Part shown: piece after piece, positions 33,397-41,910 of the stretch
Numbering within the stretch: the stretch's first letter is position 1
How the letters are laid out: each line of letters opens with the position of its first letter
From: Actinacidiphila sp965342175
Lineage (GTDB): Bacteria; Actinomycetota; Actinomycetes; Streptomycetales; Streptomycetaceae
DNA: 64,000 nt
Direction: 5' to 3'
Assembly: GCF_965342175.1 (NCBI RefSeq)
Contig: NZ_CBDRBL010000013.1
Span: 44,014-108,013 of the forward strand
The notes under the pieces: model-generated
Told to the model about the DNA's origin: nothing
The model's input: only the letters and a program-made list of their open reading frames with translations
Databases searched by the model: none
Translations under genes and position numbers: made by a program

Positions 33397-36300
33397 CTAG
33401 CGGCCGCCGAAGGGTCCCCCGGCGGCGGCCTCAGGAGCGGTCCTGGGCCCTGCACCCGATCCGGGTGGTGATCCGGGTGCCGGCCCTTGCTCCGGTCCCG
33501 GCTCCGGCTCCTGCCCCGGCTCCGGCTCACCGAGCAGCAGGCGCTCCAACGCGGCCCGGTCGGGCAGCGGCTCCGGCCGAACCACCTCTCCCGTCCGAAC
33601 GTGCAGGAAGGCTGCCGTGACCTGCGACAGCGGCACTCCGCGCTGCTCGGCCCAGGCGAGTCGGTAGACCGCGAGCTGCAGGGGGTCGGCGGTGCCGGAC
33701 CGCCCGGTCTTCCAGTCGACGATCTCGTAGCCGTCGCCCTCCCGGTACACCGCGTCGATCCGGCCCCGGATCACCCGTCCGGCCAGGGCGAGCTGGAACG
33801 GCGCCTCGACGCGGTAGGGAGTGCGCTCGGCGTACGGGGTCCTCAGGAACGCCTCCTTCAGCGCGGCGAGGTCGCGTTCGTCGGCGATCTCGTCGTCGCC
33901 CTCGATGCCGGGCAGCTCCTCGGGGGGGATCAGCGGCAGTTCCTCGAAGCGGGACTCCACCCAGGCGTGGAAGCGGGTGCCGCGCCGGGCCGCGGGCCGC
34001 GGCGGGCGGGGCATGGGCCGGGCGAGTTCACGGGCGAAGCCGTCGGGGTCGGCGGCCAACCGCAGCAGCGCGGAGGCGCTGAGCGTGGTGGGCAGCGGGA
34101 CGTCGCGTACCACCGCGCGGGAGCGGAGGAGCTCCTCGGTGAGGGCGTCGAGGTCCCGGTCCCAGGACGCGACGGCGCGGGCCTCCTCGGGGAGCAGTGG
34201 CTCCTTGCCGTGCCCGTGCCGGGGCGCGGGCGGGGGCACGGCCGGCGGTGCGTCGAGGTCGTGCGGGCCGGGCTGCCCGGGGATGGCGGGCCGGTCGGCG
34301 GGCCGGTCCTCCCACTCGCCGGGGTCGCCCGCGCCGTACGGCCCCTCGTAAGGATCGCCGTACGGGTCGCCGGCGTCGTGGTCGCCGTACCCGTCGTAGG
34401 CCTCGTCGTACGGCGGCGGCTCCTCCTCGTCCTCGGGGGGCGGCGGCCAGTCCGGGTCCGGCACGGCGGCCGCCGGCGGGGCCGCCGGGGCGCTCAGCTG
34501 GGCCAGCACGCTGCGGGCTGCCTCGCGGCGCCGGGCCATGGCCGCCGGGTCCAGGGGCAGCGGCCACGGTGTCTCGCCCGTACGCGCCAGAGCCGGGTTG
34601 CCGGCATCGGGAGCGGGCTCGTCGGCCCAGTGCTCGACCTCGCCGTGGCCGGCCTCGCAGTGCGCGCGCAGCGCCTCGAGGAAGGCGGACGGGCCGAAGG
34701 GCCGCTTCTGGTTGGGTCCCCACCAGTGGCCGGAGCCGAGCAGCAGGGAGCGCGGCCGGGTGAAGGTGACGTAGCCGAGCCGGAGCTCCTCGATCCGGTT
34801 GTGCTCGGCCATGGCCGCCTTGAAGTCCGCCAGCCCCGCCCGCGACCACTCCTCCAGGTCGGGCAGGGTGGCCGCGTCACCGCGCAGCGCATGCGGCAGC
34901 ACCTTGGCGTTGAAGTGCCACGACTCGCGGCCCCGCTCACTCGGAAAGCCCTTGCGCACCAGCCCGGGAACGGCGACGACGTCCCACTCCAGACCCTTGG
35001 ACTTGTGCGCCGTGAGCACCTTCACCGTGTTCTCGCCGCCGGGCAGCGAGCTGTCCAGGCCCTTCTCGTACTGCGCCGCCGTGCGCAGGAACCCGAGGAA
35101 GGCCAGCAGCGTGGCCTCTCCGTCCAGGGAGGCGAAGCCGGCCGCGACGTCCAGGAAGGCGTGCAGGGTCTCCCGGCGGCGCGCGGCCAGTGCGTGCGGG
35201 GAGGCGGAGAGTTCGACCTCCAGGCCGGTGACGGCGAGCACCCGGTGCAGGACGTCCATGAGCGGGTCGGCCAGGGCGCGGCGCAGTTCGCGTATCTCGG
35301 TGGCGAGGCGCGCGAAGCGCACCCGGGCCTCGGCCGAGAAGGGCAGGCGGTCCTCGGGCTCACCGTCGACGAAGGTCTCCAGGGCGTCGGCGAGCGAGAT
35401 CACCTCGGCCGGGTCCACGCCCTCCACGGCGGCGGCCAGCCGGTCCGCTGTGTCGCCCCGGCCCGGCACCAGCAGCCGCGCCCGCCGCCCGAGCAGGGCC
35501 AGGTCGCGCGGCCCGATCCGCCAGCGCGGCCCCGTGAGCAGCCGCACGAGGGCGGCGTTGGCCGTCGGGTCCTGCAGCACCTCGCAGACCGCGACCAGGT
35601 CGGCGACCTCGGGGAGGTGCAGCAGCCCGGACAGGCCGACCACCTCCACCGGCACGTCGCGCGCGACGAGCGCCGCATGGATGTCGGCGAAGTGGCCGGC
35701 GGCCCGGCACAGCACGGCGATCTCACCGGGTGCGGTGCCCGTGCGGACCAGGTGTGCGATGGAATCGGCGATCCAGGCGATCTCCTCATGCTGGGTGGGC
35801 AGCAACGCGCAGCGCACCCCGCCGTCCCGTTCGGCGCCGGGCGCGGGCCGCAGGGCCTCAACGCCCTCGTGCCGCTCGCGCAGCTCGGCGGCGAGGCCGT
35901 TGGCGAGGTCGAGCAGGCGGCCGCCGCTGCGCCGGTTCTCCGACAAAGACTGGCGCCGGGCCGGTGTCCCGTCGGCGTGCGAAAAGTGCAGCGGGAAGTC
36001 GTCGAGGTTGGCCACCGAGGCGCCGCGCCAACCGTAGATGGCCTGGCAGGGGTCGCCGACCGCGGTCACCGGATGGCCGGTGCCGTCCCCGAACAGCGCG
36101 GAGAGCAGCAGGCCCTGCGCCACGGAGGTGTCCTGGTACTCGTCGAGCAGCACCACGGCGTACTGCTCGCGCAGGATGCGGCCGACCTCGGGGCGGGTGC
36201 GGGCCAGGGTCGCGGACAGGGCGATCTGGTCGCCGAAGTCGAGCAGGTCGCGCTGCTTCTTCTCGGCGCGGTACGCCGCGGCGAGCCCGGTCAGGTCGAT

Positions 36301-37008
36301 GCGGGCGCGGGCCGTCTCGGGGAGCCTGCGCAGATCCGCGTTGGTCAGCCGGACGCCCTCGAGGTCGGCGAGCCACTCCCGGTCGTACGCGAGCAGCCGC
36401 TCGGGCGGCACCAGATGCTCCGCCAGCTCGCCCTCCAGCGCCAGGAGGTCGCTCACAAGGCCGGGGACGCCCTTGGTGAGCGCCGGGAAGGGACCGGGCG
36501 CGGCCCGCAGGACGCGCGCCGCCAGCTGGTAGCGCGTCGCGTCGGCGAGCAGACGCGCGGTCGGCTCCAGCCCGATGCGCAGCCCGTGCTCCTTGAGCAG
36601 CTGCCCGGCGAAGGCGTGGTATGTGGAGATCCGCGGCTCGCCCGGCGCGTGGTCGGGGTCCGCCGGGTCCGGGTCGGTCACACCGGCCCGGACGAGGGCC
36701 TTGCGCACGCGCTCGGACAGCTCCCCGGCCGCCTTGTTGGTGAACGTCAGGCCCAGCACCTGCTCGGGCGCGACCTGCCCGGTGCCGACCAGCCACACCA
36801 CCCGGGCCGCCATGACCGTCGTCTTCCCGGAACCGGCGCCGGCCACGATCACCTGCGGGGCGAGCGGCGCGGTGACGCACGCCAGCTGCTCCGGGGTGAA
36901 GGGGATGCCGAGCAGCTCCTTGAGCTGTTCGGGGCCGGTGATGCGGGAGGACACAAAGGGGAGGCTATCGGGCACCACCGACAGCGGGCCGAGCCGCACC
37001 CGGTCCAC
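33397..37008 (-). CDS. adnB: AdnB-like helicase-nuclease subunit (UvrD helicase plus RecB-type nuclease)
   Basis: A 1203-residue UvrD/RecB-type protein. Walker A AGAGSGKTTVMAAR lies near residue 57, LDEYQDTSVAQGLLLS marks motif II and GDPCQAIYGWRGA motif III. The C-terminal PD-(D/E)XK nuclease has GRIDAVYREGDGYEIVDWKT near 1075-1095 and QLAVYRLAW. AdnAB dimers resect double-strand breaks in mycobacteria. Between helicase and nuclease (about 850-920) is an unusual Pro/Asp/Tyr-rich insertion. The start is GTG at 37008, but the only good ribosome site (GGAGG) lies 8 bases before an in-frame CTG at 37017. Confidence 0.9.
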   Translation of the reverse strand: MDRVRLGPLSVVPDSLPFVSSRITGPEQLKELLGIPFTPEQLACVTAPLAPQVIVAGAGSGKTTVMAARVVWLVGTGQVAPEQVLGLTFTNKAAGELSERVRKALVRAGVTDPDPADPDHAPGEPRISTYHAFAGQLLKEHGLRIGLEPTARLLADATRYQLAARVLRAAPGPFPALTKGVPGLVSDLLALEGELAEHLVPPERLLAYDREWLADLEGVRLTNADLRRLPETARARIDLTGLAAAYRAEKKQRDLLDFGDQIALSATLARTRPEVGRILREQYAVVLLDEYQDTSVAQGLLLSALFGDGTGHPVTAVGDPCQAIYGWRGASVANLDDFPLHFSHADGTPARRQSLSENRRSGGRLLDLANGLAAELRERHEGVEALRPAPGAERDGGVRCALLPTQHEEIAWIADSIAHLVRTGTAPGEIAVLCRAAGHFADIHAALVARDVPVEVVGLSGLLHLPEVADLVAVCEVLQDPTANAALVRLLTGPRWRIGPRDLALLGRRARLLVPGRGDTADRLAAAVEGVDPAEVISLADALETFVDGEPEDRLPFSAEARVRFARLATEIRELRRALADPLMDVLHRVLAVTGLEVELSASPHALAARRRETLHAFLDVAAGFASLDGEATLLAFLGFLRTAAQYEKGLDSSLPGGENTVKVLTAHKSKGLEWDVVAVPGLVRKGFPSERGRESWHFNAKVLPHALRGDAATLPDLEEWSRAGLADFKAAMAEHNRIEELRLGYVTFTRPRSLLLGSGHWWGPNQKRPFGPSAFLEALRAHCEAGHGEVEHWADEPAPDAGNPALARTGETPWPLPLDPAAMARRREAARSVLAQLSAPAAPPAAAVPDPDWPPPPEDEEEPPPYDEAYDGYGDHDAGDPYGDPYEGPYGAGDPGEWEDRPADRPAIPGQPGPHDLDAPPAVPPPAPRHGHGKEPLLPEEARAVASWDRDLDALTEELLRSRAVVRDVPLPTTLSASALLRLAADPDGFARELARPMPRPPRPAARRGTRFHAWVESRFEELPLIPPEELPGIEGDDEIADERDLAALKEAFLRTPYAERTPYRVEAPFQLALAGRVIRGRIDAVYREGDGYEIVDWKTGRSGTADPLQLAVYRLAWAEQRGVPLSQVTAAFLHVRTGEVVRPEPLPDRAALERLLLGEPEPGQEPEPGPEQGPAPGSPPGSGAGPRTAPEAAAGGPFGGR

Positions 37009-37033
37009 CGGGGTCAGGGCGTATTCCTCCCTA

Positions 37034-37062
37034 CCGGCGTAGAACAGCAGGTTCTACGCCGG
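37034..37062. promoter_or_regulatory. Perfect 12-bp inverted repeat before the toxin-antitoxin genes
   Basis: CCGGCGTAGAAC (37034-37045) and GTTCTACGCCGG (37051-37062) with a 5-base spacer, ending 4 bases before the antitoxin start. It is a good candidate for the autoregulatory operator of the antitoxin and also lies in the adnB upstream region. Confidence 0.65.
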
Positions 37063-37066
37063 GCCC

Positions 37067-37345
37067 ATGGAGCGCATCCCGGTACGCGAACTGAACCAGA
37101 ACACCAGTGCCGTGCTCGCACGCGTCCAGCACGGTGAAACCTTGGAGGTGACCGTGAGCGGAACCCCCGTGGCCCGTCTCGTGCCCATCTCGCGCGGCCA
37201 GTCCGTGCTGGACCGCATGGTCGCCGAGGGACGCGCCACCCCGCCCGTGGCCTCGGGTCCGGTGCCGGTGCCGCCCGTTCTCGACGACCCGGGGATCGAC
37301 ACGGCGGCCGCACTCGTCGCCCTGCGCGACGAGGAGCGCTGGTGA
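37067..37345 (+). CDS. Phd/YefM-type antitoxin
   Basis: A 92-residue antitoxin. The N-terminal Phd/YefM DNA-binding fold reads IPVRELNQNTSAVLARVQHG and VTVSGTPVARLVPI, both diagnostic. The C-terminus (DDPGIDTAAALVALRDEERW) is the toxin-binding tail. The ATG lies 4 bases after a perfect 12-bp inverted repeat, fitting the autorepression typical of the family. Its stop overlaps the toxin start as GTGA. The gene runs opposite to the flanking adnB and adnA. Confidence 0.9.
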   Translation: MERIPVRELNQNTSAVLARVQHGETLEVTVSGTPVARLVPISRGQSVLDRMVAEGRATPPVASGPVPVPPVLDDPGIDTAAALVALRDEERW

Positions 37346-37746
37346 TCTACCTGGACTCGGCGGCGATCGTGAAGATGGTCCGCCGGGAGCAGGGCACTCG
37401 GGAGTTGGTCGCCTGGCTGAACGACCGCCCGGACGAGCCTTTGGTGTCGTCGTCGCTCGTCGAGGTGGAGGTGCCGCGCGCCTTGCGTCGATCGGCCCCG
37501 CAGGCACTCGCCGGGGTCCCCGGGGTGATCACCCGGCTCTACCGGTTCGAGATCGACGCCGCCGTCCGCGCCACGGCTTCCGCTTACGGCGATCCGCTGC
37601 TCCGCTCTCTCGGCTCGGTCCTGGCGACCGCACAGCTCCTCGCGGGCCAGGCGGGCGCGGATCCGCTCGTGTTCGTCTCCTACGACCAGCGCCTGCTGCA
37701 GGCCGCGCGGGACCTCGGGCTGAGGGCCGAGGCCCCGGGCGGCTGA
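37342..37746 (+). CDS. VapC-like PIN-domain toxin with an altered catalytic site
   Basis: A 134-residue PIN-domain protein, the ribonuclease toxin partner of the preceding antitoxin, coupled by a 4-bp GTGA overlap. The first acidic residue (Asp5 in YLDSAAIVK), the second (Glu41 or Glu43 in LVEVEV) and the last (VFVSYDQRL) are present. The third, normally the Asp of a LDAIHLATA-type motif, is replaced: the protein reads LGSVLATA, with Gly91 and one residue fewer. Ribonuclease activity is therefore doubtful or relies on another residue. Confidence 0.82.
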   Translation: MIYLDSAAIVKMVRREQGTRELVAWLNDRPDEPLVSSSLVEVEVPRALRRSAPQALAGVPGVITRLYRFEIDAAVRATASAYGDPLLRSLGSVLATAQLLAGQAGADPLVFVSYDQRLLQAARDLGLRAEAPGG

Positions 37747-37756
37747 GACCCCCGCC

Positions 37757-40700
37757 TCACTCCACCACGTGCCGCCCCTCCGGGCGGGCGCTGCAGGAGG
37801 CGCGGAAGGCGCAGTTCTCGCAGTGCCGGCCGGTGGAGGGGGTGAAGCGCTCGTCGAGGACGCGGGCGGCCGCGTCGGCGAGCAGCGCGTCGGCCCAGTC
37901 GCCGCTGAGCGCCTCCTGGCGCTGGACGGTGGGCTGGGTGTCGCCGCCGTCGCGGCGGGCGGCGCCGATGCGCAGCTGGACGAGCTCGGCGCCGCCGGGG
38001 GCGGGCCGGGTGCCGTGGAAGAGTTCGTCGACGGCGCCCTCGCGGACGGCCAGCTGGTAGACGGCGAGCTGCGCGTGGCTCTCGACCTCGGCGGCCGTGG
38101 GTTTGGCCTTCCCGGTCTTGAAGTCCACGACATAGGCGTTGCCGTCGGCGTCCGTCTCGACGCGGTCCATGCTGCCGCGGATCCGGACGGCCACCTCACC
38201 CGTCTCCAAGGTGACGTCGAAGCCGTGCTCGGAGGCGACGGCCTGGCGGCCGCGCTCCATGACGTGCCAGCGCAGGAAGCGCTCCAGGGCGGCGCGGGCG
38301 TTCTCCTTCTCCTGCTGGGACTTCCACGGCGCGTCGAAGGCCAGCGCGTTCCACACCGAGTCCAGCCGCTCCATGAGCACGTCCAGGTCGGCCGGGGTGC
38401 TGCCGGAGGCGACCTCGTCGGCGAGGACGTGCAGGACGTTGCCGAAGCCCTGCGCCGCCGTGGAGGGCGGCTCCGCCTTCACCTCGCGGCCCAGGAACCA
38501 CTGCAGGGCGCAGCTGTTGGCCAGCTGGTCCAGCGCGCTGCCGGAGAGGGTGACCGGCTGCTCGCGGTCGCGCAGCGGCACCTCGGAGCGGGTCTGCTCG
38601 TACAGGCCCCACCAGCGTTCGGGGTGGGCCGCGGGCACCAGCGGCTGACCCGCGTCCTCCAGGGCCGCGAGCCGGGCCAGACGGCGGGCGGCAGCCTCGC
38701 GCAGGGCCGGGGAGGCGGTCGGGTCGACGGTCGTGGCGCGCAGCTCGGCCACGAGGGCCGCGACCGACAGCGGACGGCGCGCCCGGTGGGTGACGTCGGC
38801 CGGCTCGACGCCGAGTTCGGTGAGGAAGCGGGAGGGCTGGTCGCCGTCGTCGGCGGCGGCCTTCACGGCCGTCACGACGAGGCGCTCGCTGGCCCGGGTG
38901 GCCGCGACGTAGAACAGCCGGCGCTCCTCGGCGAGCAGCGCGCCCGGGGTGAGCGGCTCCGCGAGGCCGTCACGTCCGATGCGGTCGGCCTCCAGCAGCG
39001 AGCCCCGGCGCCGCAGGTCGGGCCAGAGCCCTTCCTGGACACCGGCGACGACCACGAGCCCCCACTCCAGGCCCTTGGAGCGGTGCGCGGTCATCAGCCG
39101 TACGGCGTCGGGGCGGACGGCGTGGCGGGTGAGCACGTCGGCGGCGATGTCCTGGGCGGTCAGCTCCTCCAGGAAGTTCAGCGCGCCGCGGCCCCCGGTG
39201 CGCTCCTCGGCCCGGGCGGCGGTGTCGAAGAGCACGCACACCGCGTCCAGGTCCCGGTCGGCGTTGCGTCCTGCCGCGCCACCGCGCGCCGCGGACCGCT
39301 CCAGCCGGCCCGGCCAGGGGGTGCCGTCCCACAGCTCCCACAGCGCCTCCTCGGCGGTGCCGCCGGCGGCGAGCAGCTCGCGCCCCCGGCGCAGCAGCCC
39401 GCCGAGCCGCTGGGCGCCCCGCGCGTAGGACGGGTCGTGCGCCACCAGCCGCTCGGGCTCCGAGAGCGCCTCGGCGATCAACTCGTCCGACGGCCGCGGT
39501 ACGGGGACCCCGGCGGCCCTTTCCTCCTCACGCAGGGCGCGGCCCAGACGGCGCAGGTCGGCGGCGTCCATGCCGCCGAGCGGTGAGCCGAGCAGGGTGA
39601 GGGCGTCCTCGACCCGCAGGCCCGGCTCCCGACCCTCCCCCGGCTCCCGCGCGTCCCCCGGCTCCCGGCCCTCCCCCGGCTCCCGGGCCTCCCGCAACGC
39701 GGCCTCGGCGCAGACCCGCAGGGCGAGCAGGAGCGGGGCGACGGCGGGTTCGTCGCGCAGCGGCAGGTCGTCGCCGTCGATGTCGACGGGCACCCCCGCG
39801 GACGTCAGGGCCCGGCGCAGGACGGGCAGCGAGCGGGACCCGGCACGCACCAGGACCGCCATGTCGGACCAGGGGACACCGTCCTCCAGATGGGCCCGGC
39901 GCAGGACGTCGGCGATGCCGTCGAGTTCGGCGCCCGGCGTGGGGTAGGTGCGGACGGCGACCGATCCCCCCTCGCGGACCGGCGTGAGCTCGCGGTGGGC
40001 GCGCACGGCCGCGGCCGGGAGCCGGGTCAGCGGCATCCGCCGGGTGAGCAGCCGGGTCGCGGCCAGCAGGGCGGCGCCCGAGCGGCGGGACGTGGTGAGG
40101 ACGCGGACGTCGGCGGGGCGGCCGTCGACGTGCCGGAAGACCTCGGGGAAGCCGAGGATGCCGTTCACGTCGGCGCCGCGGAAGGCGTAGATGGACTGGT
40201 CGGGGTCGCCGAAGGCCACCAGGTGGCGGCCGCCGCCGGCGAGCGCCTGGAGCAGCCGCACCTGCGCCGGGTCGGTGTCCTGGTACTCGTCGACGTAGAC
40301 GGCCTCGTAGGCCGCGGCGAGGTGGCGGGCCACCTCAGGGCGCCCGGCGAGCAGCACCGCGCGGTGCACCAGCTCCGCGTAGTCGACGGCGCCCTGGAGG
40401 TCGAGGACGTCCAGGTACTCGGCGAGGAAGCCGGCCGCCGCCGACCAGTCGGGGCGGCCGGTGCGGCCGGCGAACGCGGCCAGGGCGCGCGGGCCGAGAC
40501 CCAGCTCGCGGGTGCGGGCCAGCACGGCCCGCACCTCGTCGGCGAAGCCGCGGGTCGTCAGCGCCGCGCGGAGCTCGTCCGGCCAGCGCACCCGGGTCCG
40601 CCCCTGCCGTTCCAGATGCGCCTGGCCCGCCAGGAGCTCGCGCACGGTCAGGTCCTGCTCGGGGCCGGACAGCAGCCGCAGCGGGTCCGCGAACAGCTCG

Positions 40701-41101
40701 GGGTCCTGGTGGGCGCGGACGAGGGCGTAGGCGAAGGAGTGGAAGGTGGTGGCCTGCGGTGCGGCCGCGCCGCCCATCCGGGCCGCCATGCGGTCCCGCA
40801 GCTCCCCCGCGGCCTTGCGGCTGAAGGTGAGGACGAGGATCCGTTCGGGGTCGGTGCCGCGCCGCACGCGTTCGGCGACGGCCTCGACCAGGGTCGTCGT
40901 CTTCCCCGTGCCCGGTCCGGCCAGGACGAGGAGCGGACCGCCGAGGTGCTCAACCACGGCGCGCTGCGCGGCGTCCAGTTCAGGGGGCGTCACCGGTTTC
41001 GGAGCGGTCCGTAGCAGCCGGTAGCCGCCGGAAGGCCCGACCGTCCCCCCGGAGCGCCGTGCGGCGGCGTCCGTCGTCTGGCGTGTGGAGGAGGAGGTCA
41101 C
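37757..41101 (-). CDS. adnA: AdnA-like helicase-nuclease subunit with Fe-S nuclease domain
   Basis: A 1114-residue UvrD/AddB-like protein. Walker A AGPGTGKTTTLVEAV lies near residue 62, VDEYQDTDPAQVRLLQ marks motif II and GDPDQSIYAFRGA motif III. The nuclease domain near the C-terminus has GSMDRVE and VVDFKTGKAKPT. A lone cysteine in LANSCALQWFLG plus C-terminal CENCAFRASC give the four ligands of an AddB-type [4Fe-4S] staple. It would pair with the AdnB-like protein in break resection. The GTG start has no ribosome site; a GTG at codon 37 is an alternative. A toxin-antitoxin pair separates it from adnB. Confidence 0.9.
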   Translation of the reverse strand: MTSSSTRQTTDAAARRSGGTVGPSGGYRLLRTAPKPVTPPELDAAQRAVVEHLGGPLLVLAGPGTGKTTTLVEAVAERVRRGTDPERILVLTFSRKAAGELRDRMAARMGGAAAPQATTFHSFAYALVRAHQDPELFADPLRLLSGPEQDLTVRELLAGQAHLERQGRTRVRWPDELRAALTTRGFADEVRAVLARTRELGLGPRALAAFAGRTGRPDWSAAAGFLAEYLDVLDLQGAVDYAELVHRAVLLAGRPEVARHLAAAYEAVYVDEYQDTDPAQVRLLQALAGGGRHLVAFGDPDQSIYAFRGADVNGILGFPEVFRHVDGRPADVRVLTTSRRSGAALLAATRLLTRRMPLTRLPAAAVRAHRELTPVREGGSVAVRTYPTPGAELDGIADVLRRAHLEDGVPWSDMAVLVRAGSRSLPVLRRALTSAGVPVDIDGDDLPLRDEPAVAPLLLALRVCAEAALREAREPGEGREPGDAREPGEGREPGLRVEDALTLLGSPLGGMDAADLRRLGRALREEERAAGVPVPRPSDELIAEALSEPERLVAHDPSYARGAQRLGGLLRRGRELLAAGGTAEEALWELWDGTPWPGRLERSAARGGAAGRNADRDLDAVCVLFDTAARAEERTGGRGALNFLEELTAQDIAADVLTRHAVRPDAVRLMTAHRSKGLEWGLVVVAGVQEGLWPDLRRRGSLLEADRIGRDGLAEPLTPGALLAEERRLFYVAATRASERLVVTAVKAAADDGDQPSRFLTELGVEPADVTHRARRPLSVAALVAELRATTVDPTASPALREAAARRLARLAALEDAGQPLVPAAHPERWWGLYEQTRSEVPLRDREQPVTLSGSALDQLANSCALQWFLGREVKAEPPSTAAQGFGNVLHVLADEVASGSTPADLDVLMERLDSVWNALAFDAPWKSQQEKENARAALERFLRWHVMERGRQAVASEHGFDVTLETGEVAVRIRGSMDRVETDADGNAYVVDFKTGKAKPTAAEVESHAQLAVYQLAVREGAVDELFHGTRPAPGGAELVQLRIGAARRDGGDTQPTVQRQEALSGDWADALLADAAARVLDERFTPSTGRHCENCAFRASCSARPEGRHVVE
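39622..39693. repeat. Four-unit 18-bp tandem repeat inside adnA
   Basis: Four 18-bp units starting at 39622, 39640, 39658 and 39676 encode a Gly/Glu/Arg/Pro hexapeptide repeat (GEGREP, GDAREP types) inserted in the helicase region. Confidence 0.8.
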
Positions 41102-41353
41102 GTGGTTCGCCGGTTCCGTGTGCGTGCGGGTGCGAGTACGAATACGAGTGCGGGAGTGGGAGCCTGTGCCGCCGGTTCCCGGGAAAGGCCAGGAGCCGAC
41201 GGTACGCCACTGGTCACCGGGGCCGCCGGGCGTCCCCTGCTTCCCGTACGGATGAGGGGGCGGGCGGGCGCGGGGCGCCGTACTCCGACCGGACGGAGGA
41301 TGGCGTCAACCCGTCCCGGATGGCGGAAGCTGGATGGTGTGAACGTCGGGTCG

Positions 41354-41740
41354 TCAGCACTCCCCGCCGGGGGGCGGCACGGGATGCGTGCCGTCCCAGC
41401 GGGCCCCGCGCATGTCGAGACGGGGTATGCGGCCCTCGGCCGACCGCGGGGCCGGGCGCAGCGGGGTGCCCTCCGCGCGGTAGTGCTCCAGGGCGCGCAG
41501 CTCGTGGCCCGCCAGCAGCCCGCCGTCCGCGCGGACCACACGCCACCACGGCACGGCCCCGCCGTACAGCGCCATGACGTGGCCCACCTGCCGGGGGCCG
41601 CCCTCCCCCAGCCACTCGGCGACGTCGCCGTACGTCATGACCCGACCGGGCGGGATCCGCTCGGCGACGTCCAGCACGCGCTCCGCGTACGCGGGCAGCT
41701 CGGGGACGTCGTCCGGGTCGTACGCGGTGTCCTTGCTCAT
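41354..41740 (-). CDS. Alkyltransferase-like (ATL) DNA-repair protein
   Basis: A 128-residue protein with the MGMT-like helix-turn-helix fold: IPPGRVMTYGDVAEWLG near residue 30 and RQVGHVMALYGG near 50. The methyl-accepting cysteine of MGMT (PCHR) is replaced by Trp in VPWWRVVRADG, the defining change of ATL proteins, which recognise O6-alkylguanine and recruit nucleotide excision repair instead of removing the alkyl group. The ATG at 41740 is used; one at 41749 would add three residues. Mycobacteria keep a similar gene at this position. Confidence 0.88.
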   Translation of the reverse strand: MSKDTAYDPDDVPELPAYAERVLDVAERIPPGRVMTYGDVAEWLGEGGPRQVGHVMALYGGAVPWWRVVRADGGLLAGHELRALEHYRAEGTPLRPAPRSAEGRIPRLDMRGARWDGTHPVPPPGGEC

Positions 41741-41910
41741 CCGTCCCATGGTGCCCCACGGCACCGACAGGGGGGTCCGGCGGAGCGCGCGGGGGCGCCC
41801 GGAGAGGGGAATTGCCCCCTCCTGCGCCCATGCGCGGGCCGCTCGTGCCACCATCATCCGGGCGGTGACTGGTGATACGAGATCAAAAAGAGACAGCCGG
41901 AGAGCACGAC

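Noticed and set aside
41102..41353. Small gene in the gap upstream of adnA
   Set aside because: Frames are present on both strands but with low-complexity Arg/Tyr/Ser text and no ribosome site; only short GTACGAATACGAG-type repeats are seen.
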